Origin: Ophiura sarsii
Lineage: Eukaryota; Echinodermata; Ophiuroidea; Amphilepidida; Ophiuridae
Length of the DNA stretch: 64,000 nt
Assembly: GCA_035610835.1 (NCBI GenBank)
Contig: CM069447.1
Coordinates: 39,034,057 to 39,098,056, forward strand
Direction of reading: 5' to 3'
Positions 9,945 to 22,186 of this stretch are shown piece after piece. The notes under the pieces are model-generated. The model ran no database searches. It worked only from the letters and a program-made list of their open reading frames with translations, and had not been told where the DNA came from. The position numbers and the translations under genes are program-made. The stretch's first letter is position 1, and the number at the start of each line of letters is the position of its first letter.

Positions 9945-11970
9945 TGCTATCCAATGTATGAGTTTGGAGACCAGCTCATTGGACCCTCTGAATCAGTGTC
10001 CGGCAAATCTTCCTCTACGTTCTCTGACTTTGGGCATATCCCCGTACAGGTCTTCATTTGTCACATGCTGTTTCCAGTTGATGTTGAACACGGTTCTTAG
10101 AATTCTAGTGTAACATCCGTCCAGTTGGTTACTAAGCTTTGGGGTGACTGTCCATGCCTCACATCCATAGAGGAGGACTGATTCTACTGCAGCTATGAAC
10201 AGTCTTACTTTAAGCTTTTTGGTAGAACCAGCTTTTTGGATAGTAATTTGGTCTTCCATAACTGGCTAAGTTTGTCACAAGCTCGCCATGCAGCTGCTTT
10301 GCGTGTTGTAATGTACTTTTTAGTACTGTTCATCCAGGCTCCAAGGTATTTGAAGTCCTTCACGTTATCAAGGCGCATACCTTCGCTAGTGGTGATTACA
10401 GGTACTTGCTTCTGGTTGAAGGACATGTACTGTGTCTTTGCAGCGTTCATTTATAGTCCAACCTTACCCACTGAAAGCTACACTCTGTTAAGTAGTGATT
10501 CCTCAGACAACAGTGCAATGTCGTCAGCAAAGTCAAGGTAAGTAACATAATGGTTGGTCCTATTCTTCTGCTGCGTCTTTTTGTTAAGCGGAATCCTAGC
10601 TATTCTTCTTTGCCATCTATGGCCTCTCAGGGCATAGACGAGAACAATGACAAACAGATATGGTGCCAGGGTGTCACCTTGTAGTACTCCAGCCGGTATT
10701 TCAAATTCCTCAGTTTCCCCATCAGGTGATATGATCTTTGCCTTGGTGTCCTTGTATATTTCTGCAATCACATTTGTAAGCTGCTCATGCAGGTATTCCA
10801 TAGGACTTCACAATTTGCAGCCAAACGCCTTCTTGAAGTCAATAAAGGTTATGATGGTTGGTTGTTTGATCTAATTCCCTCAATAATTCTTGGGAGGGCA
10901 AGAATATGGCCAACTGTGGTACGTCCAACTCGAAAGCCATTTTGATTAGCTCTTAGGTGGATGTCAAGTTCATGTCTGATTCTGTTGAGTATCATCTTGT
11001 TGTATAGCTTGGCAACAATTGAGCTCAGACTTATTCAACGGTGGTTGCCTCCCAAGCTGAGATCAACTGATGTCGGTATTGGTACTATTTTGAGAATAGA
11101 CCATTGGTCTGGCTTTTTCCAGTCCAGAATAATATTATCCAAATCACATCTTTTGAGCATTTCAGGTGTGATACCATCTTCCTTCCCCTCAGGCCTTCTT
11201 AGCCTTCTCATATTCCTCCAAATCAAAGGGTCCTTCTTTTAGGCTGAGATTTGATAGTATTGGGGCAATTTCCTCATCCTCATTACTTATGTGTGGTGGG
11301 CTCCCAAGTAGATTGTTGAAATGACTATACCAATTATTTAATCTCTCCTTCTGCGTGGATCCTTTGATTTGCCCCTTTCTTGTTGTTAATCTTTCTGATA
11401 TTTGGTTGATCAGTTTCCAACTCTCACCATGCCTGCTGTTTATGTGTGCATTTTCTACCTCTCTTAGCTTATTAGTAAGGTCGTTCTCTTTCACTTGATC
11501 ATAAGCCTTCCCTAGGCTCTTCTTAGCCTTTTTATACTTTCTCTTATTTTCCTCGTCGTTAGTGTCTAGTTGATATTTTGCATAAGCTTCTTCAATTTGT
11601 GTTCTCGCCCTTGATACCTGGGCGTCATTTGAGATGTAGGTTATTTTCTCTTTTATCCTCACAGGAATGACATCTTCTGCAGCATCTTGAGTGGCTTTAA
11701 TGAATCTGTTATATTTTTCAGATGCAGTTTCTACATCATTCTGTAGGGGCTGAAACCTATTATGCACCTCTATACTGTATTTGGCTTGTAGATCATTACT
11801 GCAGTTGTAAGTCGCTTCCAGTCGTACTGCTTTTTCCGTTTGATGATTTTACTCTTTCTGCGGCTTAATCGGATAAGTGCAGAGACGATTCTACAGATCA
11901 GATCCCACACTAGAAAAGGTGTTGTATGCTTCATACAGTAATAAACAAAGTATGTATACACTCATGTTGT
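9945..11970 (-). mobile_element. LINE retrotransposon, 5'-truncated and decayed
   Basis: On the minus strand, reading from 11970 down: a basic linker (KKQYDWKRL, then VHNRFQPLQNDVETASEKYN); a connector (SWKLINQISERLTTRKGQIKG); RT block 1 remnants (DGITPEMLKRC); the RT core with GVLQGDTLAPYLF; the catalytic box as FADDIALLS (here LDFADDIA); and a C-terminal block with LLYGCEAWTVT and NINWKQHVTNEDLYGDMPK. Several frameshifts separate these parts and no endonuclease domain is seen. It sits in a gene L intron between exons at 12241 and 8340. A second fragment of the same family lies at 40560-40840. The clade is not assigned. Confidence 0.85.
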
Positions 11971-12240
11971 TATTCATTTTATAATCATAGAACTACACGC
12001 GGACATTACGTTATTCATTTAATAATCATAGAAGAATTACACGCGGACATTCGTCAGTCTCAAGCAACAAGTCACCATTCATTCAAGGATGTAGGTTGCA
12101 AGATTTGTTGAGGTAATTAAGGATGACTTAATTATAATCACGACTACTGAATTTTTAATATGAAGATACTTTACAGACACTGAAAGTTTAACGTCAATTA
12201 ACTAGCATTTGTAAGCTCTAAACGCAATGAATTTACCAAC

Positions 12241-12348
12241 CTTAAACGGTATACACGGGTCAGCGTTTGCACTCAATATAAGTTGTGTAACCTTGCAAGC
12301 ATTATTTTCCCTGTCTGTAACGGCTAAGTGTAGAGGAATTGGGTTAAT
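12241..12348 (-). CDS. Gene L ankyrin-like exon (first full repeat)
   Basis: This 36-codon phase-0 exon begins INPIPLHLAVTDRENN and ends NADPCIPFK. It is a divergent ANK repeat (PLHLAV for PLHYAA, ILSANADP for LLEHKSDP). The acceptor is TATTTTCAG and the donor is GTTGGT. It is not part of the homogenised array, so it is probably an older N-terminal repeat. Its phase-0 boundaries match both neighbours. Confidence 0.75.
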
Positions 12349-12670
12349 CTGAAAATACACCATTAAAACGATAAGGAATGTTTCGACTATTTTTTTTAAA
12401 AATATTTTCTATTTTTGTCAATTGACCTCATACAGCCCCCTTGGGATTTAGGAAAATGTCAATCGAGTCCAATAAGATCCGTACATATCTAACAAACCTA
12501 AGACCCTGCTTTTGGCGCCCACATCGATATTCATGACATTTAAGAGGGGTCTTAGTTTTGGAGTCTTAGTTTTGGGTCTTAGGTTTTAGGTCTTAGGTTT
12601 TAGGTCGTAGGTCATAGGAAAGTGGACGCCCTTGTAAATTCACCCTGAACCGACTACAATAATGCCTTAC

Positions 12671-12754
12671 TCGTAATCCAGATTTAACAGCATCCTCTTG
12701 AAGATATGATTGCAGCGTCGACAGATCCCCACTTCGTAAAGCTGATACGATTGC
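12671..12754 (-). CDS. Gene L exon: N-terminal ankyrin cap
   Basis: This 28-codon phase-0 exon reads AIVSALRSGDLSTLQSYLQE, then DAVKSGLR. The A-x-RSGDLxxLxxYL pattern is typical of the first, capping helix pair of ANK domains. The acceptor is TTTCACACAG and the donor is GTAAGG. It fits directly upstream of the exon at 12241. Confidence 0.75.
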
Positions 12755-13383
12755 CTGTGTGAAATAAAGAACTTTCAATGTTACAAATCCCTAAAATAAT
12801 AGCTATTGATTTGAATAAACCGTTTATCTACTATCTCGACTCATTTACAGATCATCAATGTTTCATAATTCAATCATCTTTGGTTTACATAAATATATTA
12901 GTTGTTTTTGTTATGATAACCATGAGTATTACGAGTAAATACATATTACGAGGGATTATGGTAATACATCCTGAAAAGGAAAGCTTCCTAAACAAGTAAT
13001 CGCACCAAGCTGATATGAATTGACTTGTGAACCTATAATCGCACAAATATTACATCGAAACACTCCCTTTAAAAGTACTTAACGTTAGCTAATGATATAT
13101 TGAAGGTATTAAAAAAATCGATTATGGGGACATCGCACTCTTTTCGACGTTCATGCAACAATTGAAAACGCCTATACATTAATAATCGTGACAGGATTTA
13201 AAAAAATTGGTCGACTTTGAACACGTGGTGTGTTGCATCCGATCTACAAAAACACTGAAAAATAATACCCTACCAACAACAAACAAAACCAATACATGTA
13301 GCAATTACACCTATTACGTCTTTTTTGTCACGCATGTTTCATTATTTTATTTTTTGAGATTGCATGCCAATTATAGTATGTAC

Positions 13384-13505
13384 CTCTTTGAAACCTTCGA
13401 CTATTACAATATCTGGGTATTCGTCTAAATCTGGTGTCTGGTTACGAAAGAAAAATGACTGATGAGACGTAAAAGATACTGTCGGGGAGGACGCTGCAAG
13501 CATTC
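13384..13505 (-). CDS. Gene L exon: linker before the ANK domain
   Basis: This 122-nt exon enters with 2 nt of a split codon and leaves in phase 0. The translation includes MLAASSPTVSFTSHQSFFF, then a short acidic stretch TPDLDEYPDIVIVEGFKE. The acceptor is TTCTTACAG and the donor is GTACAT. It could also be a first exon using its internal ATG at 13501-13503, but its entry phase matches the exit phase of the 15212 exon exactly. No known domain is recognised; the low-complexity Ser/Thr/Phe content suggests a disordered linker. Confidence 0.55.
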
Positions 13506-15211
13506 CTGTAAGAAGGGGAAATGATATTGATAATGTTCTTACATGAATACATGGTTAGTAAACGGTCAATATAAAATCAGAAGGTTTCATTATTCTGTCC
13601 CTATCTTACCACAAGTTGTTTTGTCTAATTATCTCAATAATTCAACAACAAAAATTCATGCAGAACAAAATTGTACGTACTATTTTAGGTGTGGGACCGC
13701 ATATCCATATTGGTCAAAAAGAGTTGGACATGGTTTAACCATATTTATAAGATTTTTCACGATTTGTCTCCTGATTATTTGAAATTGTATTTCACCAGAG
13801 TATCATCTTTGCATAAATATAGTACGCAGGGGTAGCCCATTCAATTGTGGTGTTCCTTCTTCAAAGGGTCAAGCTAGATTTACTCTTTATACTACTGCTT
13901 TTCATCACTGGAACTCATTGCCGAGTGAGATCAAGAATACCAACAAATTTAGTTTTTAAAAAAGATTAGTTAAAAGACACTTGGCGAGTTATGATACAAT
14001 TGATTCTTGAGCTTGTCTCACTTTGTCCTCGTGTCCTGTTTTTATTTGTTTTGTCCTTGTTTTCGTTTGGCGTTGTACTTCATTCATGCGATTCATTAGT
14101 AATTTCTAGTTTTGTCTACCTTTATATGCCAAAATGGAAATAAGCTTTTTGTTCAAAGCTTTTTGGACTATCCTTGGTGCTTTTGCTCATATTTTATTAT
14201 GTATTATGTTATTTAAATTGCTGTTTGTATGTTAGATGTTTTATCTCTGTATGATGTTTGAGTGCTCAATACAATCAAATCAAATCAAATCATACTGCTA
14301 CGCGACTACTTACGATCATCGACATAACATAATTTGGCACCGGATTTTAATCAACTTATCATGGAATTATTATTGATAGTTTTGATTTAATTTTGATATC
14401 ATTCATTTATTTGTTTTATTTTACGTTTTGAATATTTTTTATTTCCATAGAATATCGACCATGCCAATAATAACAGCTGAAGCAATTGTAAATTATACAA
14501 AAGCAACAACCATTTTTTTAATTTATTTTTTATTTTTCAAGAAGGTCAAATTTGACAACTTAGTGGGGAATTTTGTGAAGATGAGACTAAAGTTATGGTG
14601 TATCCTTTGTGTAAGTTATTCATAAGTTAGACTTGTGTAAGACTCTATTACGGACAATAAATCTGTATCATGGAATTGGAATTCGTGCTGCGTGTTTCGA
14701 ATAGGAAGAGGACAGTTTAACAGAGGCTACAATTCACAATTACCATTGAATATAAAGCAAAATGTTGACAATACGAAACATTGTATTCGAACGTTGTGGT
14801 CTAAACGATACTTTACCAGTCGTAAACATAACTTACTTAGCGGTGGTGAAAAAGAACCGGAGCTATCGAATCGTGACCTAATAATTGTCGTGTCCGGTCG
14901 TGAAAGAGAAGAGACGGATCTACAGAATGATTAAAAGTACAATGAATTTGTTAATTCGTTGACGTATTGCGCGTTAAGCCAGGGTCCATTTTACATCTGA
15001 TTCGAATATGATATGCAAAAGGCTTTGTTTAGCTTTGTGTCTGTGATGACCTGGCATCTGCTATACACAGATGCAATAAATTCCTGGTGACCAGGTCCTT
15101 TAAATGTCATTTAAATCAGTAATCTGTATTAGTTCTTAGATAAACATTAAACAAGCAAACTTCTTCCCCACAATTTGAAACCTCATTTATAAAAATGGGG
15201 TCGTGACTTAC
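13506..15211 (-). other. Gene L intron with a LINE insertion
   Basis: Apart from the LINE 3' fragment at 13680-14290 nothing coding was recognised. Open frames at 13543-13782, 14428-14625 and 14692-14934 (plus) have no family motifs and are treated as chance. Confidence 0.45.
13680..14290 (+). mobile_element. LINE 3' end, 5'-truncated
   Basis: Plus-strand remnants of an RT C-terminus: WFNHIYKIFHDLSPDYLKLY, FTRVSSLHKYS, FHHWNSLPSEIKN and LVKRHLASYDTID, broken by a stop and small changes. The 3' UTR holds an AGCTTT/AAAGCT stem at 14143-14160 followed by TTTTGGACTATCCT. It ends in an (AATCA)n tail near 14270-14290. The same hairpin-plus-CTATCCT layout is seen in the 53-56 kb LINE. Confidence 0.7.
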
Positions 15212-15270
15212 TAGGCCAACCGAAAACATTGTTGAAGTAACAATATTGTCTAGGGGACATCATTGCTTCT
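15212..15270 (-). CDS. Gene L small exon (predicted)
   Basis: This 59-nt candidate exon splits as 1 + 57 + 1 nt, linking the exit phase of the 16599 exon to the entry phase of the 13384 exon. Its 19 whole codons begin EAMMSPRQYCYFNN and end VFGWP. The acceptor is GAGCACAG with a weak pyrimidine tract; the donor is a strong GTAAGT. It is supported only by phase agreement and splice signals. RNA evidence would settle it. Confidence 0.45.
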
Positions 15271-15572
15271 CTGTGCTCAGCAGTGGTAATTTGACATTTG
15301 ACATAAAAATTGGAAATATATCGCAAAAGTTTGATAAAACTTATCGGCAAAGTTATGATGAAATGTATCATCATTTATATTCCGGTGGTTAAAAACGTTG
15401 AAGTTGCGCAAGGTGTAATTACAGAAAGGTTTTAGTAAATTCATTCGTTGTCAATTATCGTTCCGGACATTTTGAATATTTACTCATTTTTATTTACCAT
15501 TTTGGATTTTCCGAGCAAGAAGAATGATGAAAATTGGTTGTATTGATTGATTGATGAAAAGTTTAGCCTTAT

Positions 15573-15574
<2 letters not shown>

Positions 15575-15612
<38 letters not shown>
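15575..15612 (+). repeat. Poly-G run of about 38
   Basis: An uninterrupted G-run lies in an AT-rich setting, upstream of the small gene L exon on the other strand. Homopolymer length is unreliable in assemblies. It could form G-quadruplexes on the plus strand. Confidence 0.85.
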
Positions 15613-16254
15613 CGTGGTCATTATGTATGTTATTAATAAGAAAATGAGATTGCTATCAATGCAGAGGCATCTAATAAATCGAATAAAAAATAAGTTTATT
15701 TAAAAATGTTTGAGTATTACGAAAATATGACTTTTGGTCAGATGGACTATAATACGGTTAATATGATACTTTCCTATGTTTACCCTGAACGTGTTGTATC
15801 CACAAATAGTTTACTTTTTCGAACATAGCAAAATAAGTGACACGAGAGCTACATCATACAAATCGTTATCAGGAGCCAAGGATGAATGTGATTGTTCGGT
15901 TTTGTGTCCTAGCTGGAATTGTCTGTTTACGGGTGGTTTTTTTAATCCGTGGAAAATGCGCAAAGTATAATTATAAAGGTCTTTCTTAGTAAATGTGTTC
16001 ATTCTGAATTAATGTTGACGATTTTAGTTCATTTGTGCAAAATGGGAATGGCATACCTACTTTGATTACATTTGGAAAATGCATTTCATTGCAATAAGGA
16101 ATAACACAGTTAGAATGATTTGCATTTGGAATTTCCATTTTGATAGTGTACCTTGGACATAAAATCTATATATTATGTGTCGATCATAGTAACATTAGTA
16201 CTGTAATGGTTGACCTTCCCTTATAATGCTACAATTGACCCTGCAAACTCATCT

Positions 16255-16400
16255 AAAGCATGTAATAATATGTAAATATGTAATAATATGTAAACATGTA
16301 ATAATATGTAATATGAGTAATATGTGAAAATATTGAATACTTGGAATATGAAAATATTGAAAACATGTAATATGTACAAAATTATTGAAAATTATGTATG
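16255..16400. repeat. AT-rich imperfect tandem repeat
   Basis: Variants of TGTAATAATATGTAAA and GAAAATATTGAA recur about ten times. Because it is degenerate, overlapping open frames (e.g. 16324-16506) are not credible genes. Confidence 0.7.
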
Positions 16401-16598
16401 TGAAGAGAGGATAATAAACACAAAACATGAAAAAGTAATACTACGGGGTAATAATATGAAAATCACCCATTTTGATCCTGATTTAAAAAAACCCACATTA
16501 AAATAATTATTATATTGGTTGTGTCGAACACAGCAAAATTAGTACCGGTTGACCTTTCCTTATAATATTGATATTTGGCACAATTGTATTATACTTAC

Positions 16599-16672
16599 CC
16601 AGGATTAGAAGTATCATCATCATTTTTATCATCTTCAGAGAGCGTCGATGAACGCGAACATAAATTGCCCAT
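16599..16672 (-). CDS. Gene L first coding exon, MGNLCS N-terminus
   Basis: This exon carries the start codon ATG at 16670-16672, then 24 codons and 2 nt, ending at a consensus GTAAGTAT donor (16591-16598). The peptide starts MGNLCSRSSTLSEDDKNDDD. Gly2-Asn3 with Ser6 fits the N-myristoyltransferase pattern, and Cys5 beside it would be a palmitoylation site, so the protein may be membrane-tethered. An acidic, probably disordered segment follows. The exit phase matches the 15212 exon. I chose this start because it gives the acylation motif and an open frame directly into a strong donor. No promoter element was identified. Confidence 0.55.
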
Positions 16673-17227
16673 GATTATTGAGATCAGTGGTGGTTTTATT
16701 CTGAGGAGCGATATGGAGAAAATGCACCTTATGTTCCAGATATTTACTGAATAGATACTGGAACGAAATGATCTGTTCAATACTGGTACATTTCGATGCA
16801 TCAGTGTTAATAGTGGTGGAATGCATAATAGTATCGCCCATCACGGAAACACCAAAACATTCTATTATTGGTCAATACTAGGTCAGAACAATAAAATGTC
16901 CCAGTATTGTTTAGAGCAATTACATATTTGGAAGTTTAAATTAAACCATTTGGAATGGTACTTGGAACTTAATATAATTAATACTATAACTTTTCATTCA
17001 CTATATTGATGAATGATAAATTCGTCAATAAACATGAACAATAAGACCTATTGAAATTAATTATTTAAAGGTTAATCGAAATTCTACAAATACAGTTTTG
17101 GTTTGAGGTATTTTCAAAGAGCAATATGGATTTATTGATGCCAGTAAATATTAAAAAGTTATATTCATTGCGAATCAAATAGGTCAGATTTGAAACAGAC
17201 ACAGTGGCATAGCTAGGTTTTTCATAT

Positions 17228-17263
<36 letters not shown>

Positions 17264-19584
17264 CTGGCAAGAAATGAAAGAGAACCGACAAGATTGTTGT
17301 GAGCAAAGAAAGCGCGCGAACATTTTCGACTTTACACTTATTAAGGTATTATTGAGGTTCATTCTGGCTCTAAACAAGCTTGTACCAACAAAATATTGCA
17401 TTTTTGGGACACATTCGCGCGTAGCGGGAATGCAAATTCTATCTGTGTAATTTTGACCATCATAATTCAAAGATTCTTCTTGTCAAATGAACCGACAGTG
17501 CCATTCAAAACTGACACGACTGTCAATATTGGGCGGGGGTGGGGCGATCGCCCCTCGCCCCTCCCCCCTCTGGCTACGCCACTGAACAGATACAACTTCA
17601 ACACGTTGCCATTACAATTTTATCAACTAAACCCAATGTTGCAAGATACTTTTCACTCTGAAATGTAAATAATCCATTAGGAGAGGAAAAACCCTGATCT
17701 ACGAGCAAATGGACCTCTGAGGTATGGTCAGTCGGTAGGGAGGTTTTAAGTCCGTGAACATTTAGGTGGATGTTTAACAAAATCACACATTGTTGTCTTT
17801 AAAAAAGCCACCGTCTCAAACAATTTAATTGCAAACAAAATTGTGTTAATTGGGTGAAGCTTGATGAAAATTCGACACAAATTATGTCAATCTCGCCCGT
17901 AGAACAGGTATTTTTCGTCGTCTTAACTAAAATGATAAAGGTTTAAAGAGCGTTCAGATAATCACAATGTATGGTTCTGAATTTGTTTTCAATACCATTA
18001 ATACCTTGTGATATTTCAATTTTCATATCGTTTTCCATTCGTTTCGGTTCGTTATAGCTTTATTTCAATAAATAATAATAATTCATAATGCGTTCTTACC
18101 TCAAAAATCTTGATACCCAAGTGTTGCAGTGTTTGGAAACAAAACAAAACCCTTGGTAGCTGTAATTGTTTATAAACACAAATGCAAATCTGATATCGAT
18201 TATTTCAATATTAAGTACCGACATAAAAATCACTGAAGAAAATAAGAAACAAATGTTGCTCGTATTTTCCATAATTTTTTTAAATGGATTAACATTTTTC
18301 CATAAACTGCTTACATAATTTCGGACATTAATTATTTTCAATCATTGTTTCTTATAATACTTTATACATTAATATTGTGTGTCATATCAATGAAAAGCTA
18401 ATGTATGTCAAAATCACCAATATTTTGCGCTCAAAGTCAATAGAACACTGTAGTTGTCACTGTAGTCCGGCCAGATGGCCTAGTGACATGTGGAAAGTTC
18501 GTTCAGACTATGTTTGATGATTTGAGTTCATATATGCGCAATGTAGTAATTTTCAGAGGGTGTGTACAATTTCACTCAGTGGCATTTAAAAATCCAAGAT
18601 GGCAAGATGCATTAACGCAGTCATAACTCTGCTATTGTTTGTTGTTAGGGTTTAATGTGTGCAATATCTAAGTTTTCGAGCTGTGGGAATTTAATAGAGT
18701 GGTTATTGATGTGATTTGATCATTCCATTGCCATAGAAATCCAATATGGCCATGAATCTAAAGTATTTATGATAACAACAGTGAGCTTGTCAAGTATAAT
18801 TAATCTATAGAAGAATTTAGTGATTTTGTTGTGCATTTTCATGGTATTTTATTGTAATTCTGCTTTAAAGTTTTACAGTACGGTATGTACTAGTTCTAAG
18901 AGATCTTTAACAAACCAGATGATTTGATTGAGCTTTGAATCACATTTATAAACATTTTGCAATGTAATTAAGATTCAGCGTTTGAGCCCAAATATGAAAG
19001 TGAATATAAAATTGACACAGTCAGAAACAATTTGATTGGGTGCAATTTGAGATTTGTTCAGAAATATGTGGCTCTACAGATTATATGTTTTCGAAAACGA
19101 AGACCTATTTAAACAAAACGAAATATATAAAATAATATTTTGATACCAAATCAAAATGTGTGGAACTAACTTCGTCCAATATAATGTATTGACAAACTGA
19201 CATGTACAAAGATAAATCAATTACACCCCTTAACTTGGTGCACGAATTACAATCACAACTTTGATACTAGAGTGTCCCTTCTTATTGCTATGGATTTAGT
19301 CGGACATTTTTCGTCTCGTTTTGTTTAGTTTCATTCTGAGTTGTTCAAAAATATATTGCCCTTAAGATATATGACAAATATTTAATATATCACAACGGAT
19401 ACTTTGATATTAGATTTAAATGTGTATCTTATAATACCTGACACTAATTTGTCTTGTAAATAAATAACTTCATTACACCCCTTTATTTGCAGAATGAATT
19501 ACAAAAATGAATTTAAATCTAGCTTATTATTACAATACCTTGTTATTATAATGGATCCCTCTCAAATTTTTCTTTTCGTAAAAA
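16673..19584. other. Upstream region of gene L, no gene seen
   Basis: This should hold the gene L 5' UTR and promoter, but no TATA/initiator pair can be called in such AT-rich DNA. It contains the hAT-type MITE at 17202-17584. A block around 18596-18760 has repeated 'CCAAGATGGC / CCAATATGGCC' words like those at 44.4 and 46.1 kb. Nothing else was recognised. Confidence 0.4.
17202..17584. mobile_element. hAT-type MITE with terminal G/C runs
   Basis: The left end is CAGTGGCATAGCTAGG and the right end is the complement of CAGTGGCGTAGCCAGA. Both are flanked by AACAGA(C/T)A (17194-17201 and 17585-17592), an 8-bp duplication with one mismatch, as expected for hAT transposition. The interior has a G-run of about 37 (17227-17263) and a GGGCGATCGCCCC palindrome at the other end. 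The shared core (GACAAGA, CGACTTTACAC, TGTCAATATTGGG) matches the element at 42032-42243. No ORF of consequence. Confidence 0.85.
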
Positions 19585-21060
19585 AAGTATCGTTTCGTTG
19601 AATAGTTTCGATCACTTTCGAGAAAAATAAGGATCAACCAAAACGAGTTTTTTACCTTGTCAAATGGAAAAAAAAACTTTCTTATATAAGAAGTGCCCAC
19701 GAAAGTGCTGTTCGCATTTTGGTGACCAGCCCGACCAGGTCCACACTACAATCCGTTACCAGTTGTGAATGTATTGGCAAACGTAGATCAACATCCTCTA
19801 AATAAAATTACGAATGTTCAATTGGTGGTCTATACCGTATCTGAAAGGTAAAGTGGTGGGATTTTACACAGTTTTAAAATAGACTTATAGGTGGACGGGT
19901 AATTCCCGACATTCTTCAAAATAACATTTACTTTGAGTATTCTCATGTTACTAAATTGAGATATCTCTGTTATCTTCATTTACACGTATAACATATTTAC
20001 ATTTTTAAAATGCAAAGAGAACAAAGTGGGTTCAACATTTGGAATAAAGTGGTGTAAAGTTTCTGATAAACAGACATGACAGAAAGTTACTTAATAAATT
20101 ACAATGTACAGGTATAATAAAATCAGGAAATAGCATGAAGGGAACATGACTTTGTTTGTGGATTTTAAAACGGTTAACTTTGTCAATCCTTAATAATTTA
20201 CATATAGATTGATTCAACGATGTGCATGTCTTATTTGCCCCTGGTTTTCTATCAAGGTATAGCTTCATAATTGCCAATTTATTACAAGTATCGTTTCGTT
20301 TAATAGTTTCGATTTCTTTCGATAAAAGGATTAACCAAAACGAGTTTTTACCTTTTCAAATGCAGAAACACAGTTCGAATATAAGAGGTACCTTCGAGAG
20401 TGAATGTAGCATTTTGGTGATAAGCCCGACCAGGTCCACACAACAAACCGTTAACAGTTGTGACTGTGTTGGAAGACGCAGATCAACATGTACCATATCT
20501 GAAAGGTAACAAATTAGATGACTTGAAAACCACTTTAAATTACGCATATTATAGTCATTTCACAATGTTGTTATTTCCAGTGCAGGAATGAAAATAAACG
20601 ACAAATAAATCGGTACCAAATTTTAGTCGTGGGACTTTCCACAGTTTAAAAATAGATGCAAGGTTTTTTTCTATAGATGCACGGGTAATTCCCGACATTC
20701 TTCAAAATAACAGGACTATTCTTATTTATTACCATGTTACTAAATTTAGATATCTCTTTAATAATCATTTACGTGTTGATTTTTTTTAAAGCAAAAAGAA
20801 CAAAACGGTATCAAAATTTGGGATAAAGCTGTTCCTGATACACAGACAGAGAGCTTCATAATGAAATACAATGTATATCAATATCGGGAAATAGCATACG
20901 CGTTAAAGCTAGTCGAAACATGACGCTAAAGACTGGATTATACATTATATGGAAATGGGTGTTAAAACAACCCTTTGTCAAACCTTCAACACGTAGATTG
21001 ATTCAACGATGTGCATGTCGTTGCCCCTGATTTTCTATCATTTATCACTTCATAACTATT
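19585..21060. repeat. Tandem segmental duplication, about 0.7 kb x2
   Basis: Copy 1 (19585-20286) and copy 2 (20287-21060) share many blocks in order: CGTTTCGTT.AATAGTTTCGAT, AACCAAAACGAG, AGCCCGACCAGGTCCACAC, TATCTGAAAGGTAA, GGGTAATTCCCGACATTCTTC, GATTGATTCAACGATGTGCA. Within each, a plus-strand stretch (19698-19805 and 20393-20509) reads ILV.SPTRST.Q.V.SC.C.G.RRST with conservative changes between copies, so a small coding exon is possible. No domain is recognised. Confidence 0.75.
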
Positions 21061-22173
21061 CCAATCTGACGCACAATTTGTACACTCCATTTCTTCAGAA
21101 AGGTAAACATACGGTATGTGAAATAAAATATAGTAAAACGATAACATAACTAAATCACTTACCAACGCCAGTGATTAAGCATGTATTCAATATTCACGTT
21201 CTATTTAATACACCACCATTTCCATGGCGTGTTTGATGGCATATAAATACACTCTGAACCGTTCCGCTACGGCTGACGGAACAATTTGAAGAAAAAAATA
21301 CATACACTTGTCGTGAATGTCAAAGGTGAATACAAGCTGGTTTGTACTGAAATCACGAAAATGTTCTGGGTTGCAATGATGCAAAAAGCAACAAAACAAA
21401 TTAGTATAATGGTCACTATTAAAACTAATCTTGCTCAACAATCCCGGGTTAAAAAGTGTTGTTTCACTTTATTCCGGCTCTAACTTGGATGTATGAAGTC
21501 AAGCATCATAACTTCTAGTCAAGTTATATTTAAAGGTGATCATTAGAAACTGAGACCTAATTAATCAAGGCAGTTACATGTAAAGACTGCAGAGCATCAA
21601 TCTTTTTCATTGTGGTGATTTTAAAAATACATTATGATATCATCAAACAAGAGAATAATAATAAATTACAACCCTATATTACTTATCGGAAGCGATCATT
21701 ACCCATTCTTTTATAGGTGATTTATAATTGTCGTTTTGGTCAATTTGAGTCGAAAAAAGGCACACAAAAAACAACATGAATTTTCCGGGGTGTAATTATA
21801 GATGCACTCCAAGAAGTAGAAAAAAATAAACATAAAAGATAACACAAATATATTCAGAATGGAGTATGATACATCGAGCGAAGACATTTTTCGGGACTGC
21901 ATTCAAGCGCGGATGTAGGATGTCCAACCCCCGGGGTGCTGGAAAATGCCGATCAGTGTTGAGCGAATTCCATTTCAGACCAAATTATTATATATTTTCC
22001 TTTACACTTCATTTTAAAATTTATTGACAGCTGACTGCTGTAAATTGCATTTCTAAAAGGCGCTTTAAGGCTCACAAATGTTATTATATTATTTTTATTT
22101 ATAATGTGATGTGACATTGTGCCCGTAATTTTGCTTAAATATAGATGGGTGTCAAATGTGAGGTTCCACCTCT
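21061..22173. other. Intergenic, nothing recognised
   Basis: AT-rich. Open frames on both strands (e.g. 21205-21441 minus, 21286-21483 plus) overlap each other and show no motif. The last 70 nt (ATTTTGCTTAAATATAG, GGGTGTCAAATGTG, CTCTAGTTGG) resemble 24200-24265 just beyond the LINE, an old dispersed repeat. Confidence 0.4.
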
Positions 22174-22186
22174 AGTTGGATGTGTT

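Noticed and set aside
17226..17470. Open frames with poly-Gly or poly-Pro
   Set aside because: Produced by the G-run of the hAT-type MITE; no conserved flanking protein.
18470..18540. Possible tRNA-derived SINE head (CCAGATGGCCTAGTGACATG)
   Set aside because: An A-box-like word is present but no convincing B box, tail or second copy was found.
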